A stretch of DNA of 64,000 nt, from the NCBI GenBank assembly GCA_033439295.1, contig JAVTLE010000005.1, positions 3,460,501-3,524,500 on the forward strand, written 5' to 3'. A program made the position numbers and the translations under genes. Each line of letters opens with the position of its first letter. Position 1 is the stretch's first letter. This stretch comes from Deuterostichococcus epilithicus (taxonomy: Eukaryota > Chlorophyta > Trebouxiophyceae > Prasiolales > Stichococcaceae). Below are positions 22,065 through 33,821 of this stretch, in pieces. The notes beneath the pieces were generated by a model that saw only the letters and a program-made list of their open reading frames with translations, was not told the origin of the DNA and made no database searches.

Positions 22065-25000
22065 GCGGCAGCGGCGGCCGCGATGACAACTTAGATCTAG
22101 AAAGAGATGCAGCGACGCCAGCACCGCCTACCGCATCACCGGACGGCGCGGCCGCACGTTCGGGCACACAGCCTGCGGAGCAGCATGTCGCCGCGGGGAG
22201 CGACGGGGAAGCCGCCCAGCAGCAGGCGCAGCCGCAGCAGCCGCTGACGCCGGAGGAGGCGGCGGCGCAGGCACAGGAGCTCGACGAGGCTTTGCAGCAG
22301 ATGATGCGGGAGGTAGAGGAGATGATGCTGGCAGGGCAGCCGCAGCAGGCGATCGCGCACCTGTCTGAAGGTGCAGCAATGCCCTGTGCTTCCCTGTGCT
22401 CCCTGCTGACATGCGTGCGCCAAGCCGGTCTCGCATGTCGACCCCACGCGTGCTAGCGGGATACCCGTCCAGGAGATGCTGCCTAGGCCTCGCCAAGAGC
22501 TGGCTCGCCACTGACGCCGCACTCACAAAGGCCCTGTACCTGACCAAACTTGTGGGTCTGCGGAGCGGCGTTTCCCTGCCTGCTTCATCGTCTCCCAAAC
22601 GCATAAATTGGTGCTGCCACGTCGCTGAACACAGCTGTGACCGTCTACCATGTGCAGTGGCGTTCCAGCTGGAGGAGAAGCTGGGCATGGACAGCTTCTT
22701 CACCTACCGCCTGTTCGACCAGCTCACGCAGCTGTACCAGGACCAGGTGGGTTCGATGCGCTGCAGGATGCGCTGGACTTGCAGCTCTGTCGTTGTGGGA
22801 ATCTCGTAACTGAGTGATGCCCCAGGCGCCGAGCCAGGGCCGCCTGGAGAGGGCGGCTGCGCAGGCGGATGCACGCTGGCAGGCCGGCCGGGGCTGCGGC
22901 GCCGTCTGGCCGACCGCGCACCAAGGACTCTGGGCTGCGACCTGTTGGCCCAAACCTGTTGGCCCGACGGAATGCAAGGCCTCGCCTCCGTCACCGTCGC
23001 AGGGACGGCAGGCAGAGGCGCGCGCCATCGCAGGGCGGGCGATCGAGGCGCTGGCAGCGGCGCCGGACGCCGGCCCGGTCCTCGCCATGTTCCGCATGCG
23101 CCGCGGCGCCGCCCTGTTCGGTGCGCATCGCTGCACTGGCACACCACGGCACCAAGGGTCCTCCCGTTCCCATTCCCAACCCCGGCGCCGTGACCGCGCG
23201 ACTGCCCGCAAGCACTTGAGGCGCTCTGTAGGCAGACAACCAAGCCGACCTCGGTCTCGGATTTACATTCTTCCATGTAAGCTGGCTTCCATCGGGTCGG
23301 AACCGAGTGCGTCCCCACATGCGCCGCAGCTATGGGGGAGACGCGCGCCGCCGTGAAGGACTTTGCCGAGGCGGCTGACGCCCTGCGCGCCGCCTTCTCC
23401 CCAGAATTCGAGGCCATCGGCGAGGTGAGCGTCGCTGATTCTAATGGGACTGCAGGTCTGTGCTGTGGTGTTGCGTCCCATCAGTGGGTGCAGGTGCCAT
23501 CCCATTGCCGGTGCGTCTGCTTGTGGCGTGTGCGGCTGCGCACATTCCCTCATCGTCTGCAACAACAAGGTCAAAGTGATTCCAGACTGATTGCCTCGGC
23601 TGTTTGTCCATCCCCCCACAGGCGAGATTCTACATGGCGCTGGCGCGGCTGCAGGAGGCGTCGCACCCGGAGGACGTGGAGCGCCTGGAGGGCCGCCTCC
23701 GAGAGGTGCAATTTGAGTTCGCCTTTGCCCTCCTCTGGTTTGCTGGACGGCTTCTCACGTGCAGTGTTGCTGTACCCGAGCCGTTTGGCATGTGTTGTGG
23801 TGTGCTTGGGTTGTTGGGTTGCGAGCACACCGTGGGGACATGCACGGTGTGCTTGTCTCCATCCTGGGACTCGTGGACGTCCGAGAACCTTTTCACAGCG
23901 GAAGGACGACTCGAACAGGCTTGTCACAGGGGCATGTCCGGCCCGCCCGTGGCCGCAGGCGCTGAAGCACATGCAGCGGGAAAAGTGAATGGAGCACATA
24001 CGATCGACATTGCAGTCTGTCCGCTGCCGCAGGCGCTGAAGCACATGCAGAAGGACAAGACTGATCGAGGCGCGGCGCTGCGGGAGACAGCGCTGAGGGA
24101 GCACGACCGCATTATTGATGCCGCGGCGCAGGCGAGCCTCGTTCTCTGACACTGTCGTTCCGTGAGCTTTGGCTGAGTGCGGCAACTGGGCTCATCACTG
24201 GGCTCATGGGGCGTCGCCCTGCGGCTGCGCATAATCGTAGCTGTAATGCGCCCGGCGCCTGCGGCAGCAACTTGAGGTCCTGAAGTCCTTTTTCAGTCCC
24301 GTTAAAGTACTCTCTGCTGTTGACCCAAGTCCCATGGTCAGCTGCAGTCGGGCGACTGGCCCCGCGCCCAAGCGCTGTACGAGCAGCAGGCGGCGCTGCT
24401 GCGTGGCGCTGGCATGAAGGACAAGCTCTCCCTCCACCTCTACACCTTCTCCACGCTGTTGTACATCAGGCACGCCCGCCGCTGGGTTGTTTGACGAGGT
24501 GCCGTTTGTCAGCCTTCCCTTACAGTCCTGGAACCAGGTGTGTGGCACCCTGCTGCATTTCAGACGTACTCGCCTCTGGGCGCCTCAGTGAGCCTCTGCA
24601 CCGTCATGCCATCAACCGTGTGTTAACCTGCTGTTGACTTGGCATGCTTGCTATCGGGTCCCCCAGGCAACGCGCCCCTGCGCCGTCGTGCCATCGCCCT
24701 GCTCAGGCGCTTTGGCGATGCAAAATGGCAGGCTCCCTTCCAGGCTGCCATGCAGCAGTCCGCCTGCAGGGGCCGCCTTGCTGCACGCACGTTCTACCAT
24801 CGGTGCCGACCCAATGCCTTTGCATCCTCTAAGTCGTCAGAATGGCTGGCACAGCTTCTTGCCTCATTTGCAGGGGCGACGCCGTGGCGGAAGAGGCGGT
24901 CGCGCCGTGGCGGAAGAGGAACCGCGAAGACGAGCCTGCCAGTGCCACCACAGAGCTTTCGACATTTGGTTCATTAGCGGGACTGGTCTGGCGTCCTGTT

Positions 25001-25727
25001 GTTCGTCGGGTTGACTGGTCTGGCAGCCTCCGCAGGAGCGATGCCGTAGCGGCAGAAGCAGTCGCACGGGAGAGCCTGTCGGTGGCGCGCCAGCTGTTCT
25101 CCTCCAACGACGACGAAGTCTTCCTGCGCATGCTGCGGTGCGTTGCGTGATCAAATAACAAGCTGCAACTCTGTTTCTAACATACTCTTCGTGCCGGTGC
25201 GGTGCAGCACACGGCTGCTTCATGTAACGCAGGCTGGGCACGGTGCTGCTGGAGCGCGGCCGCTACTCCGAGGCGGGGCAGCTCGTCCTGGCGGCTGACG
25301 AGCGCTTCAGCGCAGCGCTGGGCACGGACAACCCGGTCCGCGGCGAGGCGACGTTCGCCGCGAGCCTGCTGCGCATCTTCCAGCTGCTGCCCTTCCAGGT
25401 AGTGGATGGGGCCGGGCCCGGCGGCGTGTGATCCGGACTGGCGTGGCGTTATACTCACACATGACCTGATGCTGCTCAAGGGATCAGGCCATACTCGATG
25501 TTTGAGAAAGCTGCACACTGGTGCGGCTGCAGCCGCCTCTGCTGCGGCTGCACGTGCCTGGCACTATGATGACGTCGTGTGTGCATCATGCACAGGTTGC
25601 AGAGCGGAAGCAACTCACGGCGGACATGGCGGAGGGGCTTGAGGTCATGACGGCAGGATTTGGCTCGGCGCACATGCTGGTACGGAAGGCGGAGGCCATT
25701 CTGGAGGCCGTGAGGCGGACGACATGA
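22010..25727 (+). CDS. TPR-like helical repeat protein, possibly mitochondrial
   Basis: The proposed start MLRHFSTASS (22010) is basic and Ser-rich, like a mitochondrial presequence, followed by a long Ser run and an acidic Gln-rich stretch. The first exon ends 22370 (MLAGQPQQAIAHLSE) and joins in phase to 22658-22746 (VAFQLEEKLGMDSFFTYRLF). Later exons carry helix pairs: GRQAEARAIAGRAIEALAAA; MFRMRRGAALFG; TRAAVKDFAEAADALRAAF; ARFYMALARLQEASHPEDVE; DRIIDAAAQ joined in phase to SGDWPRAQALYEQQAALLRG. The 3' part has LGTVLLERGRYSEAGQLVLA and ends AEAILEAVRRTT, stop 25725-25727. The helix spacing and small/large residue pattern fit tetratricopeptide-type repeats. The join 24131/24348 needs a GC donor (CAG/GCGAGC); without it translation would stop at 24149 and two genes would be called. 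Several other joins are uncertain. Confidence 0.6.
23952..24050 (+). repeat. exact 25-bp repeat at an exon start in the TPR-like gene
   Basis: Bases 23952-23976 and 24026-24050 are identical, start GCCGCAGGCGCTGAAGCA, and cover the acceptor and first codons (ALKHMQ) of an exon. The upstream copy lies in the preceding intron. Confidence 0.85.
24872..25065 (+). repeat. duplicated exon start in the TPR-like gene
   Basis: 24872-24903 and 25034-25065 match at 26 of 32 positions. The second copy is the start of the exon reading SDAVAAEAVARESLSVARQL; the first reads GDAVAEEAVA. Confidence 0.75.
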
Positions 25728-26476
25728 TTGGCGCAGGTCCCTCGGCGGAATATCTGTGGACACCCTGAGCGAGACAGGGCTTGCTACAGCCACTCGGAAA
25801 ATATGAGCGCATGAGTTTGCTTCGCCAAAGTGATCCATCTAGAAGCCTAAGTGAGATTGCCTGCAGCGCTTGCTGTCGCATGCACATACATCAGAGGATG
25901 CCATGTATGTTAGGTCAGCGAAATCTTGTCAGCTTGCACTACTCGTTTTTGCAAGCTATGTTGGCGGCGAGGCAACATCTCCAAGTTCGCCATTCTGAGC
26001 ATCCGTGGGCGTTCCATCAGCCTCGTCAAGAGCCGCATCTCCAAACTGTGCCAGCTGAGCCGTCCTTCGGCTGCCGTTTACAGGCCCCTGGAAAGCCTCC
26101 ACTCACGCACCATCTTGTCGAACTTCGGCCTGCAGTGCCATAATGCCCATCAGATTTCCTCAGGTTCGTACTCTGCTTGCAGACATTGCTAGCATTGGTG
26201 CTCGAGTACAGCCCTCATTGATGGTAAGCGAACGGTCACGACGAAGTTATGCACAGCCCTGGAGCCCATTCTCTTGCAAAATGCAGAATCTTTTTGCCAC
26301 ACTGTTTGAGACGTCCCACAGATTCCCCGGGGCAGAGCTGCCAAACCAGTATCCAAAGCTGCATTTGCCGCACAAGGTGCAAAATGAAGATACACACATG
26401 CGCATAGACACATTGAGCCGCAAAATGCAGCACAGTGAGTGGGACCAGAGCAGGAATCCTCACAGAGCAAGAATCC
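25728..26476. other. convergent 3' regions
   Basis: Spacer between the TPR-like gene and the first SYLF gene. No supported exon. The right end overlaps a tandem 17-bp duplication at the SYLF stop codon. Confidence 0.45.
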
Positions 26477-26480
26477 TCAC
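26447..26480. repeat. tandem 17-bp duplication spanning a stop codon
   Basis: 26447-26463 and 26464-26480 differ at one base (AGAGCAGGAATCC against AGAGCAAGAATCC). The second copy contains the stop codon of the SYLF gene on the minus strand. Confidence 0.8.
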
Positions 26481-29003
26481 ACTCTCTTGTCCAGGTCGCG
26501 ATACAGCTCGGCCATCTGCGGCGGTGCTTGCATGCTGCCGTCCAGAATCGCCTCTGGGTGCGCACGTCCCTCCGGGCCGTAGATCTGCACAGCAGGGAAT
26601 AGTGTGGCGGTGTGGCGGTATCCCACTGATGCTGCAAGTCGCAAATGTCATGCCGATGTCGTTCATGTTGAGCTGCACAAGGGGGGTGAGAAGGGGGGGT
26701 CGGGGNCTGAACTGGCGACACACAACATTACTGTCTTTCGGGAGTGTCACTCCTGGTGCAGCGCCGGTTATCAGCATTGGATCTGCCGCGACCGCATCCC
26801 CAGGCCATCAGCCGGCTGCCATAAGACATTCGTGTATGCGGAACAACTCTCGAACACGAAGTCATGACAGCAGGCGGTGGTCATCAGAACGTTTGCTGAA
26901 GGTTTGCTGACGAGTGGCTCAGGTGCTGGTCAGCTCTGCCAGACACACCTCCTCGATCAGGTCATCGTCTTGTGAGATGACGGCGCCTGTGAGACGTGCA
27001 AGTTGAGTTGTCAGCATGCCAATATTTTTGTCAATGATGGCTTTTGCAACATATTGTCTTGACGAATTGGTGTTCCAGGGGAAAATGATGTCTGGTGACA
27101 GGCATCAATACCATTCCTGAGCATCGGCTCAACATGGCCTCCTGCTCAGAAAGTGCCGGTGCGCAGCATGCAGCGGCAGTTTCCAACAGCAAGGTCGCGA
27201 TGCCAGCCACCGATGTCACACAGGCAGTCACCTTTCAGGCTCAGATTGGCCAGGAAGCCTTGCTCGGTCCAGGAGTAGATCTGTAGCTTCTTGGTACGCC
27301 GTGAGATGCCCGCTGCCCCCGCCAGAGCGACCTCACTGGCTCCCGTGACTGCCGCCGCAGTTCCGGTGTCCAGGTCGTGCGGACCCACGGAGAGGCCTGC
27401 CTCCCCTCCCAAGGGGTGCTGCGCCAGGCGGACACAAGCACAAGGTCGAGTGGAACCTGACTGAACGGTCAGGTGACCATTCAGCAGCTGAGTGCAGGCT
27501 GCTGGCGCAAAAGCAGCCAGAAGTAATGAAGCAGCATGCTGCACAGAATACCCGGACGGCGGGCCAAGCCTGCCGCCAGTCCTCCGCAACATGCACGCTG
27601 CAGCTGCCGGCCCTTCTTCCGCTGGCATATCTTGGATACAAATCGCCACTGGCTGCCACGCAAGTGCACGCGCGGCACTACCTGGCGGCGCAGGAACGAT
27701 GCCACGGCGTCGTGCGAGTGCAGCAGCACCAGCGAGTCCAGAGTGCAGTAGCCCAGCATCAGCCCCATGTAGACGCCATGCACCTGCCACAGCACACGGG
27801 ACCCTCAAAGAAGAGAATATTGAATTTACCGCATTATGATGGCCTCTACCCACTGGGGCCGGCAGCCATTTGGGCGACCTGCCGGCTGAGCACTGGTAAC
27901 ACGGATGCTGGCGGTTGAGCACATGCCTTCCTGTTGTGGTCGCATCGTCGCTGCAAAATGGGGTACATACCTTAAAGGGCAGCGGCGCAGACCAGCTGAC
28001 GGCAGGCTGGTCAGCGCCTCTGGTGCCTGCCGGGGACTCCACCTGTGGGTCGCAATGGGAAGCATCGTGCTTGTAGGGTTGCAGCAAAGCAGCGTGCACG
28101 GCACGGCATGGCACCGCATGGCAGCATGGCACGGCATGGCGGCGGCAGTAGGCACGCATCAGGCTCAAGGGTCTACAGGCTGATGCCTCTTACGGAGACA
28201 GGAGCAGAGTCCATGATCGAACTGAACAGCGTCGCTCGCCTGATGCAGGACCACCCCAAAACCGGTGCACCCGCCGACGCCCACGACTCCGAACTTCTTG
28301 AGCACCATGATGGCCTGCGCCGATGAGAACACCAGTGGCATCAGTTTGAGAGGCATGTGCAACTCCATAGGTCCAGAACGTTTCGTGGTCCGCAGTAGGC
28401 TCCAGCCAGGCGGCTTACAGGCGGATGTGCAAACCGCAATGAAATCCTTCAGCAGCTGTCAGTTCTCTATGTGGGTTTCGGTGACATCCAGCAATCAAGG
28501 AGACGCTAGGCGGGCAGGGCCAGCCTGCAGTGTCCATGCTTGCTCTGTACGCTGCGTAGGCACCAGGCAGGGACGGACCCGCATGCAGCAGCCTGCATGG
28601 AAAGCGGCAGCACTTCGAAGGGCGGCAGCACTACTGTACTGGCGACGCAGCGGCAGGGTAGCGCAGCATGCACAAAGTCTCACCAGACCCGGCGAGTCCA
28701 GCAGCTCGCGGCCAGACAGGTCCCCAGTGCCGCGGGCAGAGTGCACGCTGGATGGCCCCATGCGCTTGTCGAGAAGCATGCTCCCCCTGCAACACAGTGG
28801 AGACTTGTCGTCTTGTCATCACGCCAAACAGCGCAAAAAGCCTGTTTCAGGGTTACACCTTCCGCTTTCGTTGTGCCAGAAGCGAGCAGGGAAGTTGCGT
28901 TGCACGCCGAGCTTTGTCGGGTCCAGCCCCTTGCACAACAGGCAGTGATGCAGTGAGGCCGCTTTCGAGCGAGCAATGAGAGGACAGCCGCAGCAGCCGC
29001 CAT
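26477..29003 (-). CDS. SYLF-domain (Ysc84-like) protein 1, short form
   Basis: SYLF (DUF500) domains bind phosphoinositides and, in Ysc84/SH3YL1, actin. Exons in order: MAAAAAVLSLLARKRP (start 29003, possible targeting peptide); MGPSSVHSARGTGDLSGREL with LDSPG; AIMVLKKFGVVGVGGC and TGFGVVLHQ (28314-28240, one 75-nt exon); VSWSAPLPFK; GLMLGYCTLDSLVLLHSHDA with VASFLRRQ; GEAGLSVGPHDLDTG with IYSWTEQGFLANLSLKG; GAVISQDDDLIEEV; and a last exon with IYGPEGRAHPEAILDGSMQ and AELYRDLDKRV, stop at 26477. The K-x-G / GFG / WSAP / (A)G-x-SL(K/E)G order is the SYLF signature. The 28240 exon ends at a GC donor (GCGAGC). It lacks the C-terminal tail found in SYLF proteins 2 and 3. Some borders are approximate. 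One N at 26706. Confidence 0.7.
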
Positions 29004-29818
29004 GGTAATAACATGCAGAACTACTGGTGCAGAGCAGCAAACAAAAGCATGTTTGCTGACATGCGTGCCCCACATGAAGCTTCGCACTTTCGTGCCACCT
29101 CCTCTAGGCGTTTAGCCGCTTCGTCAGCAGACACCTGATGGTGCTCCATATGCTGCCTTCAACGATCTAGGCTGCTGCGCCAGCAGATCAGTAGTTGCAT
29201 CAGACTACTCAGCAGCAAAGGCACTTCGCACAGGACGTGCTATAAGCAGGGTTGCATTCACGACCGTGTACTAGGTAGCTAGAAGATGGACAACGCCGCA
29301 GATCTTAGCAGGCGAGAGGCATGATGCATGGGTATGGTAGCTAGCTGCAAATCCGGCGGAAAATGACGGCAGGCCAGCTCAAGGTGATGGATGGCTATGC
29401 ATTGATGTTGCTTTGTACCGTTTGCGGCACGCCATGATAGATCAACAAGTCGGTTCCGAGGCCAGCGTCGCATTTTGGTTGGTAGCGCCCGAGTCATCGC
29501 AGCGGCTGACTATGAGTACAATTGACGGCGGCGGCCGCATGGCGACTGACAGGACTGCTGAGATTGGGAGAGACGTGTATTGAGCGCTCTGCACTTTAAA
29601 GGTTGACGATGTGCTGCGTTTGAAAATTGCTTCTAAAGCCAACTTACCTGTTTCCAACATGACGTCCACTGGCAACATGTTTCACACAAACCTGTTGTCG
29701 GCTCATCCTCCAGCATGCATCCAAAACTTGTAGAAATTCCACGTCACCTTCTTCAGCACTGCCATAGTGGCCCCGTGAAATTGAGTGGTTGAGAACTAGG
29801 CCTGTGCGTGCCAATACC
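29004..29818. other. intergenic between two SYLF genes
   Basis: About 0.8 kb of lower-GC sequence separating tandem minus-strand genes. No exon or repeat recognised; presumed promoter of SYLF gene 1 and 3' UTR of SYLF gene 2. Confidence 0.4.
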
Positions 29819-32800
29819 TCATGCGACCATCAGCGCCGGCGGCAGGGCATCGATGGTGGACAGGTCGAAGCCGATTGGCATGTCCTGCACATGAGAGCCG
29901 CAGCATCCGGTCCTCCCGGAAGTGCATGGTCTGACATCCGTCTTGTTGCTGGCATTCCAAGGACCGAGCAATACACGAAACATTGTTAGCGCCAACGAAA
30001 CTTTCAACAGTTGTATGCTGGAGAAGAGGCGCGCACCAGGTCCACGTCCGGGAAGTCGTCCAGAGGGCTGATGGCGGGGAACGTGATGTCATCGTATGTG
30101 GGCTCGTTGACGATGTCATCCTCTGCGATGATGTCCACAATTTCCTCGTACGCCAGCACCACCGGCACGTCGGGCACGCTGCAGCACATACAGCAGCGAC
30201 TTGTATGCTCAAGCAGCAAGGACATCTTTTTATAGCTAGATATAGACAATGCGTCATTTACGCATCTAACTTCATGTCACAACAGTCTCTGGAGCGGCGC
30301 CAGTGGCCGGCATTCAATCGCCATGAAAACCAAAATGAATGGGGACGAAACCTTTTTTGAGCGCAAAACGCAGTGCAGCAGAGTCTGTTGCACCATTTCC
30401 CTTCATACTCGCACCTGGACTGCGAGCTGACATAGCGGTGGTAATCCTCCACCACCTGCTTGAGGTCGTCGTACAGCGGCTGCACACAGATAGGAGGTCA
30501 TATATGCCCAAACCTCAGATTACTTGACTCATCATACCCAAATACATACACGGACTGAACTTTGTGGCACAGTGAATCGACCATCGTAAACATTGCTGTC
30601 TGGTGCGTGCCTTGGCCTCGGACGGAGGCAGAATGCGGCCTTTCAGTATGTCCTCAGGGTGCTCCACCTGCAAGCAGTATCACGCAATGATGTGGGTATC
30701 GCCATGTTTCGGCGCTCACCGGCAGCGGCTCACGTCATTGAACGAAGGCGCGGCGCACCCAGCGACAAGTCCCGTCCAGCAATATTGCATTGTCCAAACG
30801 ATGGTCGTAGCTCCTGCAAACAAATCGCACCTTGCCGTACACTTTCTGGATGAGGTCGTCGTCACGACTCACGGTGGCGCCTGCGCATGGGTTCCAAAGA
30901 AGGTCCGTCATAAAAAACCTGGCTGTGAGCGCCCACTGATGACAGGACAGCTGCCTGCCTTCGGTCCTGCAGCAACCAATTCTCAGCCTCAGGCTGCTCA
31001 TGCTGACGACATCGCTTAACAGAGTGCGATGTCACCTGAAGCGAGAGGTGTGATTTCCTACCGTTCACGGACAGGTCGACAATAGCGCCTGAGGGCTCGA
31101 CACTGAACACCAGTGGCGCGCCCGTCTCGGTGGCGCTGCCGCCGCCCTTCTTGCCGATCTTGATGCCGGCGTCCGCACCGAACTTGGCCTGTTCCGGGGA
31201 AGGAACGCAGTTTGGGTGGCAGCCGGCAGCCTGCCTGCTCATGCTGGGACTTCAGAAAGCAGATGTCGCAGGTGGATGCCCGCTGAGGGCGCTGACTGGC
31301 GGGCAGAGACTTCAATCAGCAGTAACTTGGTGGTGGCAAGCTGCTGGCATCACACGCATCAGTGCACAATGTGGACGCAGCAAGACTACGTTTTGTTTTT
31401 CGATTTACAGATTTCCCGCCAATCCTCACCGAGCGCTCCAGGAAGTGCTTCAGAGACTGCTCGTCCTCAGGGATCAGCAGCGTGTGCACCTCCGCCCTGC
31501 GGCAGGAGAGAGCACTTGATCAAGTAATTGCCTCATTCGAAATATGGTCCCGCAACCTTCCGCCTCTCCTCACCAATGTGTCGCTGCTTTCACGCATGCA
31601 GCAGCAGCTGACGAGCGCCTTCGTTCAACGCGCAAGTTGCGCGGCCCGACCACTTCACAGGGTCAATCCGGAGACGAGGTTGTGTGATACACAGGCAGTA
31701 ATGCGTGGCAGACACGCGCACCAGCCGACCTGGAGGCCCACCGACAGCCCGGTGACCTGCCAGTCGACAAGAAAAGTCGGTCACCGTATAGCTGTGACAA
31801 CATGACTTACCTTGCCCACCCTCGCATCTATCAAGCAGGCAGAGGTGCAGCAAGTACATCACAATGCATATGCATCAGCAATGAAGTTACTGCTGGAATC
31901 AGTGGCAGGCGCACCGAGTAGAACACGGGGGCGCTCCATGCGATGCCGGATGAGTCTGCCGCCCGGCCCGGCTTGGTGTCCAGCTTCTTGATGACGAAGC
32001 CATGCCCCTGTTCGTTGATTCAGATGCTGAAGTGAAAAGCAAGTGAACCCTGAAACAACTTATACCATCTTCAGTCCCCAGTGTCGACCTCGAGCCTCGA
32101 GGTTCATGCTGCGCTGCGGGCATCATTGCGGAATACACCTGCGTGCGGTTCAAGGCGGTTACTTGTGGATCCAGGATTGTGCCACAAGTATTGAAGTACC
32201 CAACAGGAAGTTTTGTCACCTGAAGCACGCCCACACCCGCACCGACCTGTTGCCCCAGCAACAGCGCTCCATCACTGCCGCGTCATGCGAGCCTCAGGCA
32301 TCTACTTACGGGCAAGCTGCTAGTGGGTGTTGCGATCATCAATGCACGGGGAGTATGGTGAGCAGCACACCTTCTTCAGGAACTGGAAGGCCTGCGAGTG
32401 TACCATATCTGCTGCTGATGAGAGCTGGCTGCTTCCTGCTGATCAGCGGTGGCATGCAAAGGGTGCCAGCTGTCTGGGCAGGGATGTCCAGGACTTGAGG
32501 CGCCGGCTCCATGTATATCAGTGATTACGTATGCCAGCTTTCTACCAGGAGTGGAGGCTGCCGCACCAGGCCCGGACTGGCAATGAGGTCGTCGCCTGTG
32601 AGCGCGGGCTTGCCTTCTTTCGAAAACTTCTCGTCCTTGGGGTCTGCGTGAGTGAAGGACAGGCTTTACACAACACTCATTTCTCGTGGCCTTGCCAGAC
32701 GCCCTGCAACGCTGCAGGCACGCACCACTTACAAGTGAGTGTCTGTAGCCGCTGCACAGTCAGGCGGCAGTGATCGACTCTATCAATGAAGTGTCACACC

Positions 32801-33083
32801 TGTCACCCGCTTCAGCAGCTTGCGCGCCCTGCACCATGAGTCTCCATCGAATAAGGAGGTCTCGAAGCATCATTTCAACACGAACGACGCAGCTCCAGCG
32901 AGCAGGTCTGACGTTAGATGCCAGCGACAGCAGCAGTGGTCATACTCGATGCACATGACAAGGACGCCGGCCCACTCACTTCTCGACCTCGTCCTTAACC
33001 AGCTGCTGGGCCTTTTCATCTGTGATCTCGCGCCCTTGCCGCCTCTGATCCGACTTGGGCTTGGTCTCCTGACTGGATGCCAT
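29819..33083 (-). CDS. SYLF-domain (Ysc84-like) protein 2, long form
   Basis: Start at 33083 (MASSQETKPKSDQRRQGREI), the first ATG of a frame that is also open upstream. Exons follow: DPKDEKFSKEGKPALTGDDL with IASPGLVR; AFQFLKK (32391-32371, 21 nt); VGAGVGVLQ (32246-32220, 27 nt); GHGFVIKKLDTKPGRAADSS with GIAWSAPVFY; HTLLIPEDEQSLKHFLERSV; FGADAGIKIGKKGGGSATET with PLVFSVEPSGAIVDLSVNG; VSRDDDLIQKVYGK; HPEDILKG; PLYDDLKQVVEDYHRYVSSQ; an acidic exon YEEIVDIIAEDDIVNEP; and MPIGFDLSTIDALPPALMVA, stop at 29819. The central part is a complete SYLF lipid-binding domain. The acidic tail is shared only with SYLF protein 3 in this window. The phase between the first exon and DPKDEKF does not close, so a small exon there is missing from this model. 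Confidence 0.72.
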
Positions 33084-33821
33084 GGTGCGGGCTTGTGCTT
33101 GCAGGCAGATCACTGCGGATTTACTGGCGGAGTCTCCTGCTGTTGCCAAGGGAGCGAGGAGCAAAGGCCGACGGGAAACGAGGCCGCTGCCAGCGGTTTT
33201 GAGCTGGGTACGCAGCAACTTGATGAGAGGAATTACACCTCGCCGTCAATCAGCATCACTCACCAGGCTAACAAGCGTAGGTTTGGAGGCTGCTGATGAA
33301 TCGCATCGACCACACTCGCTGAAAGTAGCCTCTCTCGATCGTCATGAAGCATGTTTACACGCTACCGATCATCACCACGGATACATTGTACCAGAAGGTA
33401 TTGTCGAGCGCCACCAACTGCCGCCGCCGACATGTTACCTATTCTCCTCACTTTGCATCGCATTCCGAGCTTCTTGACAGCTGCATCGTCTTCAACTGAT
33501 TGTTTTCGTCTGTTGACGCGGCCAGCCGCTGCCATCACGCATCACACGGCAGCAAGCGCCCAATGGGTTGAGTTACCTGACAATCTTTTCGGGGCGTGTA
33601 CTTGTGTGCCGCAGCTCTGCCAAAATGTGGCAGAATAGACCCTTTGGCTTGGGACCGCTGTGACCGCTCTCATGTGGGTTGTGGCGGCCAGCCGTTTGTG
33701 TCAGATGCTTTTGAGCACTGCTCTACGAACCCCAGCCTACAGATCCTGGTATCAAGGACTCGGCTGGCACACCGTGTTCTGCAGGTTGGCATCTGGCGGC
33801 ATCGGTTGGGCCAATCCCTCT
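33084..33821. other. intergenic between SYLF gene 2 and the CAP gene
   Basis: About 740 bp. The minus-strand frame of SYLF gene 2 stays open for over 130 bases upstream of its ATG, without another ATG. TTACA at 33233-33237 could be the CAP gene poly(A) signal. Nothing else seen. Confidence 0.4.

Noticed and set aside
22020-22080. Long poly-Ala open frame
   Set aside because: It is another frame of the CAG/AGC run that encodes Ser in the TPR-like gene.
24132-24347. A gene border splitting the TPR-like gene in two
   Set aside because: The codons on both sides join in phase 0 and read through a helix repeat; a GC-AG intron explains the stop at 24149. Kept as an alternative.
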